DNA of 64,000 nt from Testudinibacter aquarius. GTDB lineage: Bacteria; Pseudomonadota; Gammaproteobacteria; Enterobacterales; Pasteurellaceae. The stretch's first letter is position 1; each line of letters begins with the position of its first letter. Shown one piece after another: positions 9,251-18,328 of the stretch. The stretch covers positions 186,001 to 250,000 of the forward strand of contig NZ_SMCP01000001.1 in the NCBI RefSeq assembly GCF_004342725.1, written 5' to 3'. The translations under genes were made by a program, and so were the position numbers. The notes beneath the pieces are model-generated. The model did no database searches. It was given only the letters and a program-made list of their open reading frames with translations, and was not told where the DNA came from.

Positions 9251-10543
9251 CTATTGGAAGAGTAAATTCGGTAAGAATGTACTAAATTCAGGTACAATAA
9301 TTAAGAGTACTAGCAATGCGAATAGTGAAAATAGATAGGGTATACTGCTTCTCAACACTTTTATCGGTTCACATTCCGCTATATTGGCTGATAAGAATAT
9401 GAGATAACCTACCGGCGGAGTAACCAACCCAATCATTAAATTAAGAATAATAACCAAACCGAAGTGAATAGGATCAATGCCAAATTGATTTACAATCGGC
9501 ATAAATACCGGCACTAAAATAGTTAATGCAGCAGTCGGATCCATAACCATGCCGATAAATAACACGATGATATTAATGAGAATGAGTGCTTCTAACGGAC
9601 TCTCACAAACAGACGATACCCAAGCCGCAACTTGATGACTAATTTGAAGGCGTGCGATCATCCAAGCAAAAATAGATGATGCCCCCACAATCAACATGAC
9701 AGTGATAGTGCCTTTTAATGAGGAAATTAGGGCTTTTTTCAAACGCTCAAAGCTCAATTCTTTATATACAAAAGTACCTACTAAGTACGCATAAACAACG
9801 GAGACAGCCCCGGCTTCTGTAGCGGTAAACACACCGGAGATAATACCGTATAAAATAATAATCGGGCATAGCAATGCCCAAATAGCATCTTTGGCACTAT
9901 TTTTTACTTCTTTTAGACTAAATTCGGTAGATTTATTACCATATTTATAAATTTTACTGAGTACAAATGTGATTAAAATTAACACTAAAGCAATCATGAT
10001 TCCAGGAATAATGCCGGACATAAACATTTTACCGACCGAAACTCCGGCACCGGCTAATGCGGCAAAAACAATCATCGGTACACTTGGCGGGATAATCGGA
10101 CCAATAATAGATGCGGACTGGGTTAATGCTGCTGCAAAAGGAGCCGGGTAGCCATTTTTTTTCATTTCAGGGATTAGTGAGCTACCAATAGCCGCAGTTG
10201 AAGCGACAGCAGAACCACTAATAGAACCAAAAAATAAACTCGATAAGATATTAATGTATGCTAATGAGCCTTTCCAGCGTCCAATTAAGGAAGTAACAAA
10301 ACGAATAATGCGAGAAGTAATACCGCCTACACTCATTAATTCTCCGGCTAAAAAGAAAAAGGCGAGTGCTTGCAATGCATTGGTATCTAATCCTTGCATC
10401 ACTTGTTGTGCTACGATTGTAAAAGGAATATAAGGTAAAAATACAAATAACGTTACAATAGAAGCAAAAATAATACTATAAAATAACGGTAAACCGAATA
10501 CAGTTAGGATGAACATAACCCCAAGTAATACAATAAATGACAT
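9251..10543 (-). CDS. TRAP transporter large permease (DctM)
   Basis: 430 residues, almost all hydrophobic, with about 12 membrane segments. Family signatures include FFFLAGELMSVGGITSRI near residue 62, the GSISGSAVASTAAIGS segment near 111 and FTATEAGAVSVVYA near 240. It forms the sodium-driven channel of a tripartite ATP-independent periplasmic transporter with the small subunit encoded just upstream (stop and start overlap by one base) and the binding protein before that. TRAP systems usually import carboxylates, here presumably the sugar acid handled by the operon. Confidence 0.93.
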   Translation of the reverse strand: MSFIVLLGVMFILTVFGLPLFYSIIFASIVTLFVFLPYIPFTIVAQQVMQGLDTNALQALAFFFLAGELMSVGGITSRIIRFVTSLIGRWKGSLAYINILSSLFFGSISGSAVASTAAIGSSLIPEMKKNGYPAPFAAALTQSASIIGPIIPPSVPMIVFAALAGAGVSVGKMFMSGIIPGIMIALVLILITFVLSKIYKYGNKSTEFSLKEVKNSAKDAIWALLCPIIILYGIISGVFTATEAGAVSVVYAYLVGTFVYKELSFERLKKALISSLKGTITVMLIVGASSIFAWMIARLQISHQVAAWVSSVCESPLEALILINIIVLFIGMVMDPTAALTILVPVFMPIVNQFGIDPIHFGLVIILNLMIGLVTPPVGYLIFLSANIAECEPIKVLRSSIPYLFSLFALLVLLIIVPEFSTFLPNLLFQ

Positions 10544-11019
10544 TATAATTCCCTCACTTTTTTAATTTTAGCTAATGATACAAATGCGATAATGATTCTT
10601 ATCATTTCAAGGGAAAGGCAAATGATAAACGGCACATATACCCATGAAATAGAAATTTTGAATGCAGAATAATAGCTGTTTACATTCATTTCGTATAATT
10701 TCAAACCACCTTTTACTAAAATAAATAAGCAGATTAACATCACAATATATAACATTGATGAAAGTATCCAGCCATATTTGAGCCGCTCAAAAATCATAAT
10801 ACGAAGTAATGGTACTTGTATTTGAGTGGTTGTTAAAATACCGAATAAAATCATCCATGTATAACAAAATCGTAGAAATTCCTCAGCCCAAGGAAACGAG
10901 ATATTCACCACATATCGAGTAATCACTTGGACGAAAGTCATTACAACAATAACAAGAAAAAAGAGACATCCTAATGATAGAAACGTCCTATTCACAAATT
11001 TCTCATATTGCTCAATCAT
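10543..11019 (-). CDS. TRAP transporter small permease (DctQ)
   Basis: 158 residues with four hydrophobic segments, the normal DctQ size. The early FVQVITRYVVNISFPWAEEFLRFCYTW region holds the conserved WxEE pattern of the family. It pairs with the DctM subunit encoded immediately downstream. GGAGGC lies a few bases before the ATG at 11019. The gene sits 48 bases after the binding-protein gene. Confidence 0.9.
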   Translation of the reverse strand: MIEQYEKFVNRTFLSLGCLFFLVIVVMTFVQVITRYVVNISFPWAEEFLRFCYTWMILFGILTTTQIQVPLLRIMIFERLKYGWILSSMLYIVMLICLFILVKGGLKLYEMNVNSYYSAFKISISWVYVPFIICLSLEMIRIIIAFVSLAKIKKVREL

Positions 11020-11067
11020 AGCGTTAGCCTCCTTTTTCTTTATTTAATCAACTATAGTTGTAAATAC

Positions 11068-12045
11068 TTATTTGGTATCAGTAACTTGTTGAATAATACT
11101 GTCACCGAATTTTTTAGCATAATCATCCCAAGCTTTTTTAGCACCGACTTGGAATGTATTTACATCCGGATTAGCTTCTACTTCCATGCCTTGTTCTTTG
11201 AGTTTCTCAAGATAGATTTTATTTTCTTCAATATTTAATTGTTTCTCTAATTCAGCCCCTTCTCTTGCTGCTTGTAATAAAATTTCTTGATCTTCTTTAT
11301 CCATGTAATTAAAACGTTCTAAATTCATTGCCATGGGTGCTGCGGTATAGGCGTGATGGGTTAAAGAAAGGTATTTTTGTACTTCTTGTAAATTATTATT
11401 ATAAATGTGATGTACTGGATTTTCTTGACCGTCGATCACACCTGTTTTGAGTGAAAAATATACTTCATTAAATGGCATTGGAGTTGGGTTTGCTCCCCAT
11501 TCTTTAAATGCAGCAATATGTGCCGGGTTAGGTGTTGTTCTTAATTTTAAACCGGATAAATCACTCACTGTGGTGATTTGCTTTTTACTGTTGGTGATAT
11601 CACGGAAGCCGATTTCATAGAACGCTAAACCTTTTAATCCTGATTTTTCCAAAGATTTTAGAAGATTATTACCAATTTCTCCTGCTAAGACTTTTTCAAC
11701 GTGAGCTTCATCTCTAAATAAGAAAGGTAAATCAAGTAAATTAAGCTCTTCATTGAATGTGGTATAATATGGGTTCCCTACAACAACAATGTCGATAGTT
11801 CCCATCCGAGTACCATCAATTTGTGTACCTGACGGACCTAATTCACTATTAGGATGTAATTTAATAGTAATACGACCGTTAGAAAGTTCATTAGCTCTTT
11901 TCGCCATTAATTCAGTTGCTTTAGTAATGGTATCACTTGGTGAACCGTAATGACTTAATGCTAAAATATGTTCTCCGGCTGCTAAGGTATGGCTGGAAAT
12001 AGAGGCAAAGAATACCGCGGCTGAAATAAGATTAAGTTTTTTCAT
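11068..12045 (-). CDS. TRAP transporter substrate-binding protein (DctP)
   Basis: 325 residues with a cleavable signal peptide (first 22 residues, ending SSHTLAAGE). DctP landmarks: FRDITNSKK near residue 147, SGLKLRTTPNP near 163 with the Arg that in DctP proteins salt-bridges the substrate carboxylate, and GANPTPMPFNEVYFSLKTGVIDGQENP near 184-210. It is a periplasmic receptor for an organic acid. It is a diverged paralogue of the binding protein encoded at 19713, sharing the GVIDGQENP block and the LQEVQK..LS..H.Y pattern. The two TRAP systems may therefore take related sugar acids. Confidence 0.92.
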   Translation of the reverse strand: MKKLNLISAAVFFASISSHTLAAGEHILALSHYGSPSDTITKATELMAKRANELSNGRITIKLHPNSELGPSGTQIDGTRMGTIDIVVVGNPYYTTFNEELNLLDLPFLFRDEAHVEKVLAGEIGNNLLKSLEKSGLKGLAFYEIGFRDITNSKKQITTVSDLSGLKLRTTPNPAHIAAFKEWGANPTPMPFNEVYFSLKTGVIDGQENPVHHIYNNNLQEVQKYLSLTHHAYTAAPMAMNLERFNYMDKEDQEILLQAAREGAELEKQLNIEENKIYLEKLKEQGMEVEANPDVNTFQVGAKKAWDDYAKKFGDSIIQQVTDTK

Positions 12046-12095
12046 AATAACCTCTTAGTGTTGTTGTGGATAAAACAAATTTATAATGTGCTTAA

Positions 12096-12551
12096 TCACA
12101 ATGTTTTATGATATTTCGCATCAATTTCATTAATTTTCTCAACTTTGGGGGCTGAACCTCCACCGGCAAAGTCACATTCTAGCCATACTTTTAGTATTGA
12201 TTTAGCGAGTTCTACGCCAATAACTCGCTCCCCAAAACAGATAATCTGAGCATTATTGCTTTTGCGTGCTCGTTCTGCCGAAAATATGTCGTGACATACA
12301 GCAGCTCTCACCCCCGGAATTTTATTTGCTGTAATAGACATACCGATTCCGGTACCGCAAGTTAAAATAGCACGTTCATATTTTCCTTCTGAGACTGCTA
12401 ATGCCACTGCTTCTGCAACGTCGGGATAAAGAACAATATCTCCTGCATCCGCACCAAAATCTTCATATTCTATACCTAACGAATCCAGATATTTTATAAG
12501 CTCTACCTTTAAGTTATATGCTGCTTCATCACAGCCAATAGCTATTTTCAT
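12096..12551 (-). CDS. RpiB/LacAB-family sugar-phosphate isomerase, probably for a tetrose phosphate
   Basis: 151 residues of the RpiB/LacAB fold. The catalytic cysteine is Cys65 in LTCGTGIGMSITANK. GCDE (residues 6-9) replaces the usual GCDH. At the position of E. coli RpiB His99, the ring-opening histidine, there is Ser98 (KSNNAQ). Arg109 in the FGERVIG motif is kept. Loss of the ring-opening residue suits a substrate that cannot cyclise, such as D-erythrulose 4-phosphate going to D-erythrose 4-phosphate, as in described tetritol pathways. That substrate is inference. The gene lies between the TRAP genes and the regulator, in the same direction. Confidence 0.82.
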   Translation of the reverse strand: MKIAIGCDEAAYNLKVELIKYLDSLGIEYEDFGADAGDIVLYPDVAEAVALAVSEGKYERAILTCGTGIGMSITANKIPGVRAAVCHDIFSAERARKSNNAQIICFGERVIGVELAKSILKVWLECDFAGGGSAPKVEKINEIDAKYHKTL

Positions 12552-12577
12552 ATTTCCTCCTTAAGTAACTCAATTAA

Positions 12578-13531
12578 TTAGATCTTTGCTAAATTTAAAA
12601 TTGTATTAACATTTCCTGCACTAGTCGCAATGATGTCAATAATCCCTGTTCGTAAAGCTCCTAATATTGCCATAGCTTTGGTATTTTCTGAGGCAATCCC
12701 GATAACACAAGGAATGGCTTGTAAATCTTCCAAGCTTAATCCAATAACTCGATTATTCATTACTGTATCAACAGGCTCTCCTTGAAGATTAAAAAAACCA
12801 TAACCAGCAATATCGCCAATTACACCTAAGTTTATTCTTGCTTCAGTCACTTCTTGTGGACTAAACCAACCGAGCTGCACCATATAGCTATTTTCATTCA
12901 TATCCCCAATACCCACTAAAGCAATATCAGCTTTGCGAGCACGATCTAATGTTTCTTTAATTACGCCATTTTTCATAAAAACATCGCGAAACTCTTTATC
13001 TTCTAAATAAGCCGGTGCATATAAAGTTTCATTTATGCCACTAAATTTACGGGAAAGATTCCTACAAATATGATCCGCATCCACCGGATCACCATTACGT
13101 TGCACACCTCCGATACCACAAATAAATTTACAATGACGATTCGGATAAATACCAATATGCTCACCCACTGCAGCAACATTTCGCCCTTGCCCAACGGCAA
13201 CGGTCATGCCATCTTTTAAGGTATTCGATAAATAAGAGCTGACTAATGTGGCAACCTGCTTTCTTTGCTCATTTTCATTATGTTCATCAATAGCAATCAA
13301 GGCTCTTTGAATACCGAATTTATCGATTAATCTTTTTTCCAGCTGTGATGTAAATATTGGATGGTATTTTACATTTATTTCTACCACGCCTTCTTGCCTT
13401 GCTTTTTTTAATAAACGTCCAACTTTAATTCTTGAAATATTAAATTTATGCGCTATTTCCTCTTGAGTTAAATCGTGTTCATAATATGCAATTGCAATTT
13501 CAGTCAATAAATCTACTTCTTTGTAATCCAT
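12578..13531 (-). CDS. SorC-family transcriptional regulator of the island
   Basis: 317 residues. An N-terminal helix-turn-helix (LTQEEIAHKFNISRIKVGRLLKKARQ, split around residues 19-44) is followed by the SorC sugar-phosphate effector domain: VAVGQGRNVAAVGEH near 115, VGIGDMNE near 207 and GVIGDIAGYGFF near 236. SorC regulators respond to phosphorylated pathway intermediates; EryD in erythritol catabolism is one example. Its place in the middle of the operon points to local autoregulation. Candidate operators are the TGATCA-centred palindromes at 19390, 19556 and 19590. It is a distant homologue of LsrR at the window start. Confidence 0.88.
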   Translation of the reverse strand: MDYKEVDLLTEIAIAYYEHDLTQEEIAHKFNISRIKVGRLLKKARQEGVVEINVKYHPIFTSQLEKRLIDKFGIQRALIAIDEHNENEQRKQVATLVSSYLSNTLKDGMTVAVGQGRNVAAVGEHIGIYPNRHCKFICGIGGVQRNGDPVDADHICRNLSRKFSGINETLYAPAYLEDKEFRDVFMKNGVIKETLDRARKADIALVGIGDMNENSYMVQLGWFSPQEVTEARINLGVIGDIAGYGFFNLQGEPVDTVMNNRVIGLSLEDLQAIPCVIGIASENTKAMAILGALRTGIIDIIATSAGNVNTILNLAKI

Positions 13532-13550
13532 CTTATTTACCTATATTAAG

Positions 13551-14384
13551 TCAAATGTTTTCAATATATTCTCTTGATTTTATCAACGTTTCTTCAATGA
13601 GGTTAATATCTACCTTATTTTCTTTTCTTCTAGGGGTTGAATCTAAATCTCGATACATTCTCAATGGAATCTCTAAACTACAAGGTATATTTTTTTGTTT
13701 TAAAATTTGAATGATATATTGATAATTAATCACGCCATCACCAATAGGTGTAAATACAAATTTATCTTCTAAAATTACGACATCTTTAATATGAAAATAT
13801 TGGCTATATGCTAGAGAATTCACTGACTGCGAATTTAAATTTAATTCTTTATTATAAGTGAACATATTACCCGGATCGAAATTAAGTGCATAAATATCTT
13901 TTCCTAGAATATCTAATAACGTGACCCCATCTTCTAAGGTAATAAAGGCATCAAAATTATAATCCCCACCATTTTCTAAACATAATACACAACCGGTTTC
14001 TTCTAGCAGTGGGCGTAAAAACTTTAAGTTTTCAAGCATTTTTTGCTTATTTTCTAATTTAGTTGTACAGACATTAATATATTTAGCACCAATTAATTGA
14101 GCGAAATGTAATCTTGAAGAGAAAATATCAAATAACCCATCAGTAGATAAATCCATTGTGCAACCTAATGCAAGAGTTGATAATGCATATTTATGTTTCA
14201 AATTATTAACCATGTTTGCATTTTCAACACTAAATAAGTTTTGATTTAAATTCCCTACATACCCTTGGTTATATGCTAATTCAAAATGATCAAAACCGCA
14301 TTTTTTGATTGATGCTAGGGTAGTTTCTAAATCATATCCATCATAGATAGATGTATTTACTGATAATGTAAGTTTATTATCCAT
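13551..14384 (-). CDS. Metal-dependent sugar isomerase/epimerase-like TIM-barrel protein
   Basis: 277 residues from the ATG at 14384, which has GGGG seven bases upstream. It belongs to the xylose-isomerase-like / AP endonuclease 2 superfamily. The expected metal ligands are visible in order: Glu in LCLENGG, Asp in NFDPGNM, His in YFHIKDV and Glu in CSLEIPLR. Members epimerise or isomerise sugars and their phosphates. One described member, 3-oxo-isoapionate decarboxylase, yields L-erythrulose, which would fit the kinase and isomerases in this operon. The sequence alone does not say which reaction occurs here. Confidence 0.72.
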   Translation of the reverse strand: MDNKLTLSVNTSIYDGYDLETTLASIKKCGFDHFELAYNQGYVGNLNQNLFSVENANMVNNLKHKYALSTLALGCTMDLSTDGLFDIFSSRLHFAQLIGAKYINVCTTKLENKQKMLENLKFLRPLLEETGCVLCLENGGDYNFDAFITLEDGVTLLDILGKDIYALNFDPGNMFTYNKELNLNSQSVNSLAYSQYFHIKDVVILEDKFVFTPIGDGVINYQYIIQILKQKNIPCSLEIPLRMYRDLDSTPRRKENKVDINLIEETLIKSREYIENI

Positions 14385-14408
14385 TTTCTTCCCCAATATT
14401 TATTAGCC

Positions 14409-15329
14409 TTATATATTAATTTTGTAGTATTTTTTTGCATTAGCAAAAAATAATTTATGTTGTTCTACATAGCTGTAGTCTTTTACCGCCTCTTTAAAGC
14501 CGGTAAAAATAGTTTCTAAGTTACCGCATAAACTATCTACAGGGAAATTACTAGCAAACATGGTTCGCTCAGTTCCAAAGATTTGTACTGTTTCTTGCAC
14601 AATCCAGCGATTGTCATTAATATCCCATTTCTTATCGGGCAAACCAATTCCTGAGATTTTAACAACAATGTTAGGAATATCAGATAACGACGCCATTGCT
14701 TTGTGCCATGCAGCCAAGCCTTCTGGAGAACGATCGGAGGGTAATCCCGTATGGTTCAAAATAATCAAGGTATTAGGGAAATCTAATGCCAATTGTTTTG
14801 CTTCATGTAAATTCCACCACGGGGTTTGTAAATCAAAATTTAAGCCAAGTTTGGCTAATAATTCATAGCCTTGCCGCCATTTATCATCACTCATCAATGT
14901 TCTTATACCAGCTTGTGCTTCCGCAGGCGATAGTGCTCCAGCAGGTTTATGACGAACACTTCTTACTAACGGATATTGAGATTGCTCTTTTAATACCGCT
15001 TCCACATCATCAGCATGCAACCAAGCTTGAGCAACCACTGCATTCGGCATACCATATTTTTCAGCCACCGTATGAATGTATTTGGTTTCTCCTATCGGAT
15101 CTTTAGGATCCCATTCGGCATCAATATACACTGTAGCAACCACGTTATGCTTTGGTGTTGCATCTTTTAAATAATCCGGTGGTAGATATTCGCATTTAAT
15201 TGAGGAATAATCACCATATCTAAATGGGATCAATATATCCGGAGCTAACCAAGGATGTGGGTTAATCTGTGGTTGCCAAAAATGTTGATGAGCATCAATC
15301 ATAGGTCCGTCATATAATTTAGTTTGCAT
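14409..15329 (-). CDS. Amidohydrolase-family protein, likely sugar lactonase
   Basis: 306 residues of the amidohydrolase-2 family. The metal-binding HxH motif is DAHQHFW at residues 12-18. Later landmarks are VRSVRHKPAG near 124, LILNHTGLPSD near 192 and MFASNFPVDS near 258, the Asp end of the barrel. Characterised relatives hydrolyse sugar lactones (L-fucono-, L-rhamnono-lactonase) or similar rings. Together with PdxA2-like and TRAP genes this suggests opening of a lactone to the free sugar acid. It lies 10 bases downstream of the MFS permease gene. Confidence 0.75.
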   Translation of the reverse strand: MQTKLYDGPMIDAHQHFWQPQINPHPWLAPDILIPFRYGDYSSIKCEYLPPDYLKDATPKHNVVATVYIDAEWDPKDPIGETKYIHTVAEKYGMPNAVVAQAWLHADDVEAVLKEQSQYPLVRSVRHKPAGALSPAEAQAGIRTLMSDDKWRQGYELLAKLGLNFDLQTPWWNLHEAKQLALDFPNTLIILNHTGLPSDRSPEGLAAWHKAMASLSDIPNIVVKISGIGLPDKKWDINDNRWIVQETVQIFGTERTMFASNFPVDSLCGNLETIFTGFKEAVKDYSYVEQHKLFFANAKKYYKINI

Positions 15330-15339
15330 AATACGTCTC

Positions 15340-16611
15340 CTATCTATTTTGTTTGCTTAATTGAATACTTAACGTGCCGAGTATATAAACAACTGAACAA
15401 CCCGCAAAAAAGAATAATACGTTATTGTAGTCATTAGATTTCTGTAAAATAAATCCAACTAAAATTGGTACGACAATTCCACCGATACTTCCTGCCATAT
15501 TCATAATTCCACCCACAAGACCGGCTTTATTTTTCGGCGCCAACAATGCAGGGAAACTCCAGTATAAACTCCCCCACATTAAGAAAAATGCAGCAACCGA
15601 TAAGGTTGTAATGGCGGTAATCGGATTACTCATATTTGGTAGAAGAGAAAAAGCGATTAAGGTACTAATACCTGATATGCTGAGCACACCTTTAATGGCA
15701 ATACGTTGAGCAATGCCGCGCTTTACTAAAGAATCAGAGAAGAAGCCACCGCAAAGTGAACCTAATGAACCGCATAGGAAAATAATGAAAGTAGCATTAC
15801 CCACACCTTTAATATCAAAACCTCGAGCTTGAGCCAAATAGCTCGGTCCCCAAGTCAGTAATCCGAAGAACATCATAGCCCAAGCGGCACGACCGAATAA
15901 AATAGAAGCAAGAGATAACATCGGTATACCGATACCTGTAGAAATTTGTTCAGAATCCACCGCACTTTGAGTAGCGTTTTCTTGTCCTGAGGTAATAAGT
16001 TTTAATTCTTGTTCATTAACTTTTGTATGTTCTTGTGGGGTATCGCGTAAATATTTCCACGTTACAATCCCAAGTAACATGGTGATAACACCAATGATTC
16101 CGAATACCGTTCTCCAAGAACCGATTACAGCAATCATATAGGCAATAATAATACCACCCAAAGCCGCTCCTAAAGGTCCGCCACAATCCATAATCACCGC
16201 ACCGCGTCCACGTTCTTTAGAAGATAGCCAAGTCGCATTGAGTTTGCCGCCAGCGGGAAATAGTGGTGCCTCACCGGCACCCAGCATAAAACGGGATAAT
16301 AATAGAGAAATACCACCTGTAGAAAATGCAGCTAATGTTTGAAATATGCCCCACAATACCGTTGAGCCGGTAATCATTTTACGTGGACCATATTTATCAA
16401 TTAACCATCCGCCGGGGATTTGTAACAATGCATAAGCCCAAAAAAAACTGCTTAAAATCACGCCTTGCATTGTTGGGGATAAATCAAATTCTTTTGCGAT
16501 AGTCGGCATTGCAATTGAAAGTGAAATTCGGTCAATTAAATTTACAACGACCAATAAAAAGATAATGCAAAATACAAACCAACGAATATTTGAGGCTTTA
16601 TTTTGTACCAT
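15340..16611 (-). CDS. MFS transporter, sugar-acid (anion:cation symporter) type
   Basis: 423 residues with 12 predicted membrane helices. The signature WLIDKYGPRK between helices 2 and 3 is near residue 63. The helix-4 region FMLGAGEAPLFPAGGKLNATWLSSKERGRG is typical of the ExuT/GudP/D-galactonate branch, which takes up hexuronates, glucarate and aldonates. Its presence beside two TRAP systems gives the island three uptake routes. AGGAG precedes the ATG at 16611. One uptake sequence lies near 15959. Confidence 0.88.
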   Translation of the reverse strand: MVQNKASNIRWFVFCIIFLLVVVNLIDRISLSIAMPTIAKEFDLSPTMQGVILSSFFWAYALLQIPGGWLIDKYGPRKMITGSTVLWGIFQTLAAFSTGGISLLLSRFMLGAGEAPLFPAGGKLNATWLSSKERGRGAVIMDCGGPLGAALGGIIIAYMIAVIGSWRTVFGIIGVITMLLGIVTWKYLRDTPQEHTKVNEQELKLITSGQENATQSAVDSEQISTGIGIPMLSLASILFGRAAWAMMFFGLLTWGPSYLAQARGFDIKGVGNATFIIFLCGSLGSLCGGFFSDSLVKRGIAQRIAIKGVLSISGISTLIAFSLLPNMSNPITAITTLSVAAFFLMWGSLYWSFPALLAPKNKAGLVGGIMNMAGSIGGIVVPILVGFILQKSNDYNNVLFFFAGCSVVYILGTLSIQLSKQNR

Positions 16612-16676
16612 AGCTATTCTCCTATCATATATAAAGGCGTCAAGCTACGCCCTTATCTTTTTATAAGATGATGTAA

Positions 16677-17309
16677 TTATTTATTCACAAATTCAGACAT
16701 ATATTTCAAGATAAAAGACATCGAAACAGCACCAGGATCAATATATCCGAGTGAGCGTTCACCTAAACTTTTAGCCCGCCCGAAAACTGCAACTTGATTG
16801 CTAGTATTCCCCGCTCCTTTTTCAGCAGCTTGTACAACCTTAATTAAGGCTTCTTTTAAACTTTTACTTTTAACTAAATCAGCTTGTTTTTCAGCAGCGA
16901 CAAGTGCATCCATCATGGTTTTATCACCCGGTTTTGCTCCGCCTCGATCAAAAACAGCTTTTGAACCGGCAGTTAAAAATTGAGCTAATGCTGTTGCATC
17001 AAAATTTTCTTTGCCTGCAATAGCTTTGCCACCGGCTCGGAATAATGTACCGAAAATCGCACCGGACGCACCGCCCATGCTAGACATCATTTTTGTGCCT
17101 GAGGTTAAAAATAATTCGCCTACATCTTTAGGTTGAAAAGTTTCGGTTTTTAATAAGTCTCGCACTGCAGCAAAACCACGTTGCATGCCTAATCCATGAT
17201 CACCATCACCAATTTTTAGATCCAGTTCAGTTAGAATCGGCTCACTACTCACCATGTTTTCTGCAACATAAAGTAATAATGCTCTGGTTTCTGTTAAATT
17301 CATACTCAT
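16677..17309 (-). CDS. dhaL: Dihydroxyacetone-kinase subunit L (nucleotide-binding), DhaL
   Basis: 210 residues from the ATG at 17309, preceded by TTGGAG and one base after the dhaK stop. An ATG further upstream would overlap dhaK. The Mg-ADP/ATP site DLKIGDGDHGLGMQRG is seen near residue 29, then the TSGTKMMSSMGGASGAIFG glycine-rich loop and GAKPGDKTMMDAL. DhaL carries the nucleotide that phosphorylates substrate held by DhaK. No DhaM gene is present, so either ATP is used directly, as in DhaK-DhaL type erythrulose kinases, or a PTS donor is encoded elsewhere. Confidence 0.9.
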   Translation of the reverse strand: MSMNLTETRALLLYVAENMVSSEPILTELDLKIGDGDHGLGMQRGFAAVRDLLKTETFQPKDVGELFLTSGTKMMSSMGGASGAIFGTLFRAGGKAIAGKENFDATALAQFLTAGSKAVFDRGGAKPGDKTMMDALVAAEKQADLVKSKSLKEALIKVVQAAEKGAGNTSNQVAVFGRAKSLGERSLGYIDPGAVSMSFILKYMSEFVNK

Positions 17310-17310
17310 A

Positions 17311-18315
17311 CTATTTTCTCCAAGCAAAGCTGTCACAAGGCATATCATAAAGTTTTTGCAATTCATCATCTAAACAGAAGATGGTGACGGAAAATCCTGC
17401 CATTTCTTGCGATGTGCAATAATTACCAATTAACGTATCGTAAATTTCGATGCCTCTTGCAGTAAGTTCTTGGTGAACTTTACGGTTAGCAATGAGTAAT
17501 TCCGTGTAAGTAGAAGCGCCTAAATTATTAATGGTAACACAAACACGATCACCGCTTTTTAATTCAATGTCTTCACATAAACGTGCAACAATCTCTCCAT
17601 TGATTTCATCTGCTGAAGTCATTTTTTGACGTCGCACACCGGGTTCACCGTGAATCCCCATACCTAATTCCAACTCATCATCGGCAAGTTCAAAATTAAA
17701 TTTACCTGTTTGCGGAATGGAACAAGCCCCAAGAGCAACTCCCATTGTGCGAGTATTAAAGTTGGCTTTTGAGGTCACTTCATGCAATTTTTCTAAATCA
17801 TATCCTTGAGCTACCGCAGCACCGGCAATTTTCAATACATACATATCACCGGCAACACCTCGACGATCACTCATTTTTGAGAGTGGTGCCGCTGAAATAT
17901 CATCGGTGACACGTACGGTTTTAACCTGGATACCTTCTTCTTCTAGTAATTCTGTTGCGATATCAAAATTCATATTATCGCCAGCATAATTACCATAAAC
18001 GAATAAAACGCCTTTTCCTTTTTGCGCAGCTTTAGTTGTTTCAATGATAATATCCGGTGATGGAGAAGCAAAGATTTCGCCAAGAGCAGCAGCATCAGCC
18101 AAGCCTTTACCCACATAGCCTGCAAACATAGGTTCATGACCACTACCACCGCCGGTAACAACAATAACTTGATCATTGGTGATATCGTGACGATATACGC
18201 CACTATAGTTATCAACTTTAATTAATTTACCGCCACAGGCATAAAGTAAACCTTCCAGCTGTTCCACAGGAACATTATTCGGATCATTTAATAATTTTTT
18301 AGGATTTCTGCTCAT
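17311..18315 (-). CDS. dhaK: Dihydroxyacetone-kinase-like subunit K (ketose-binding), DhaK
   Basis: 334 residues. GGGSGHEP at 55-62 and GNYAGDNMNF at 108-117 hold the substrate-site His60 and Asp113. His222 in GIHGEPG is the residue that in DhaK binds the ketose covalently as a hemiaminal. The protein should hold dihydroxyacetone or a short ketose; in an operon with RpiB-like and TPI-like isomerases and a PdxA2 homologue, L-erythrulose is the attractive alternative. It is the second gene of the operon, 13 bases after the dehydrogenase, with AAGGAAA upstream. Confidence 0.92.
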   Translation of the reverse strand: MSRNPKKLLNDPNNVPVEQLEGLLYACGGKLIKVDNYSGVYRHDITNDQVIVVTGGGSGHEPMFAGYVGKGLADAAALGEIFASPSPDIIIETTKAAQKGKGVLFVYGNYAGDNMNFDIATELLEEEGIQVKTVRVTDDISAAPLSKMSDRRGVAGDMYVLKIAGAAVAQGYDLEKLHEVTSKANFNTRTMGVALGACSIPQTGKFNFELADDELELGMGIHGEPGVRRQKMTSADEINGEIVARLCEDIELKSGDRVCVTINNLGASTYTELLIANRKVHQELTARGIEIYDTLIGNYCTSQEMAGFSVTIFCLDDELQKLYDMPCDSFAWRK

Positions 18316-18328
18316 ACCATCAATTTCC

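Noticed and set aside
12578-13531. A second LsrR
   Set aside because: Same SorC family but embedded in a sugar-acid operon with no AI-2 genes; EryD-like regulation fits better.
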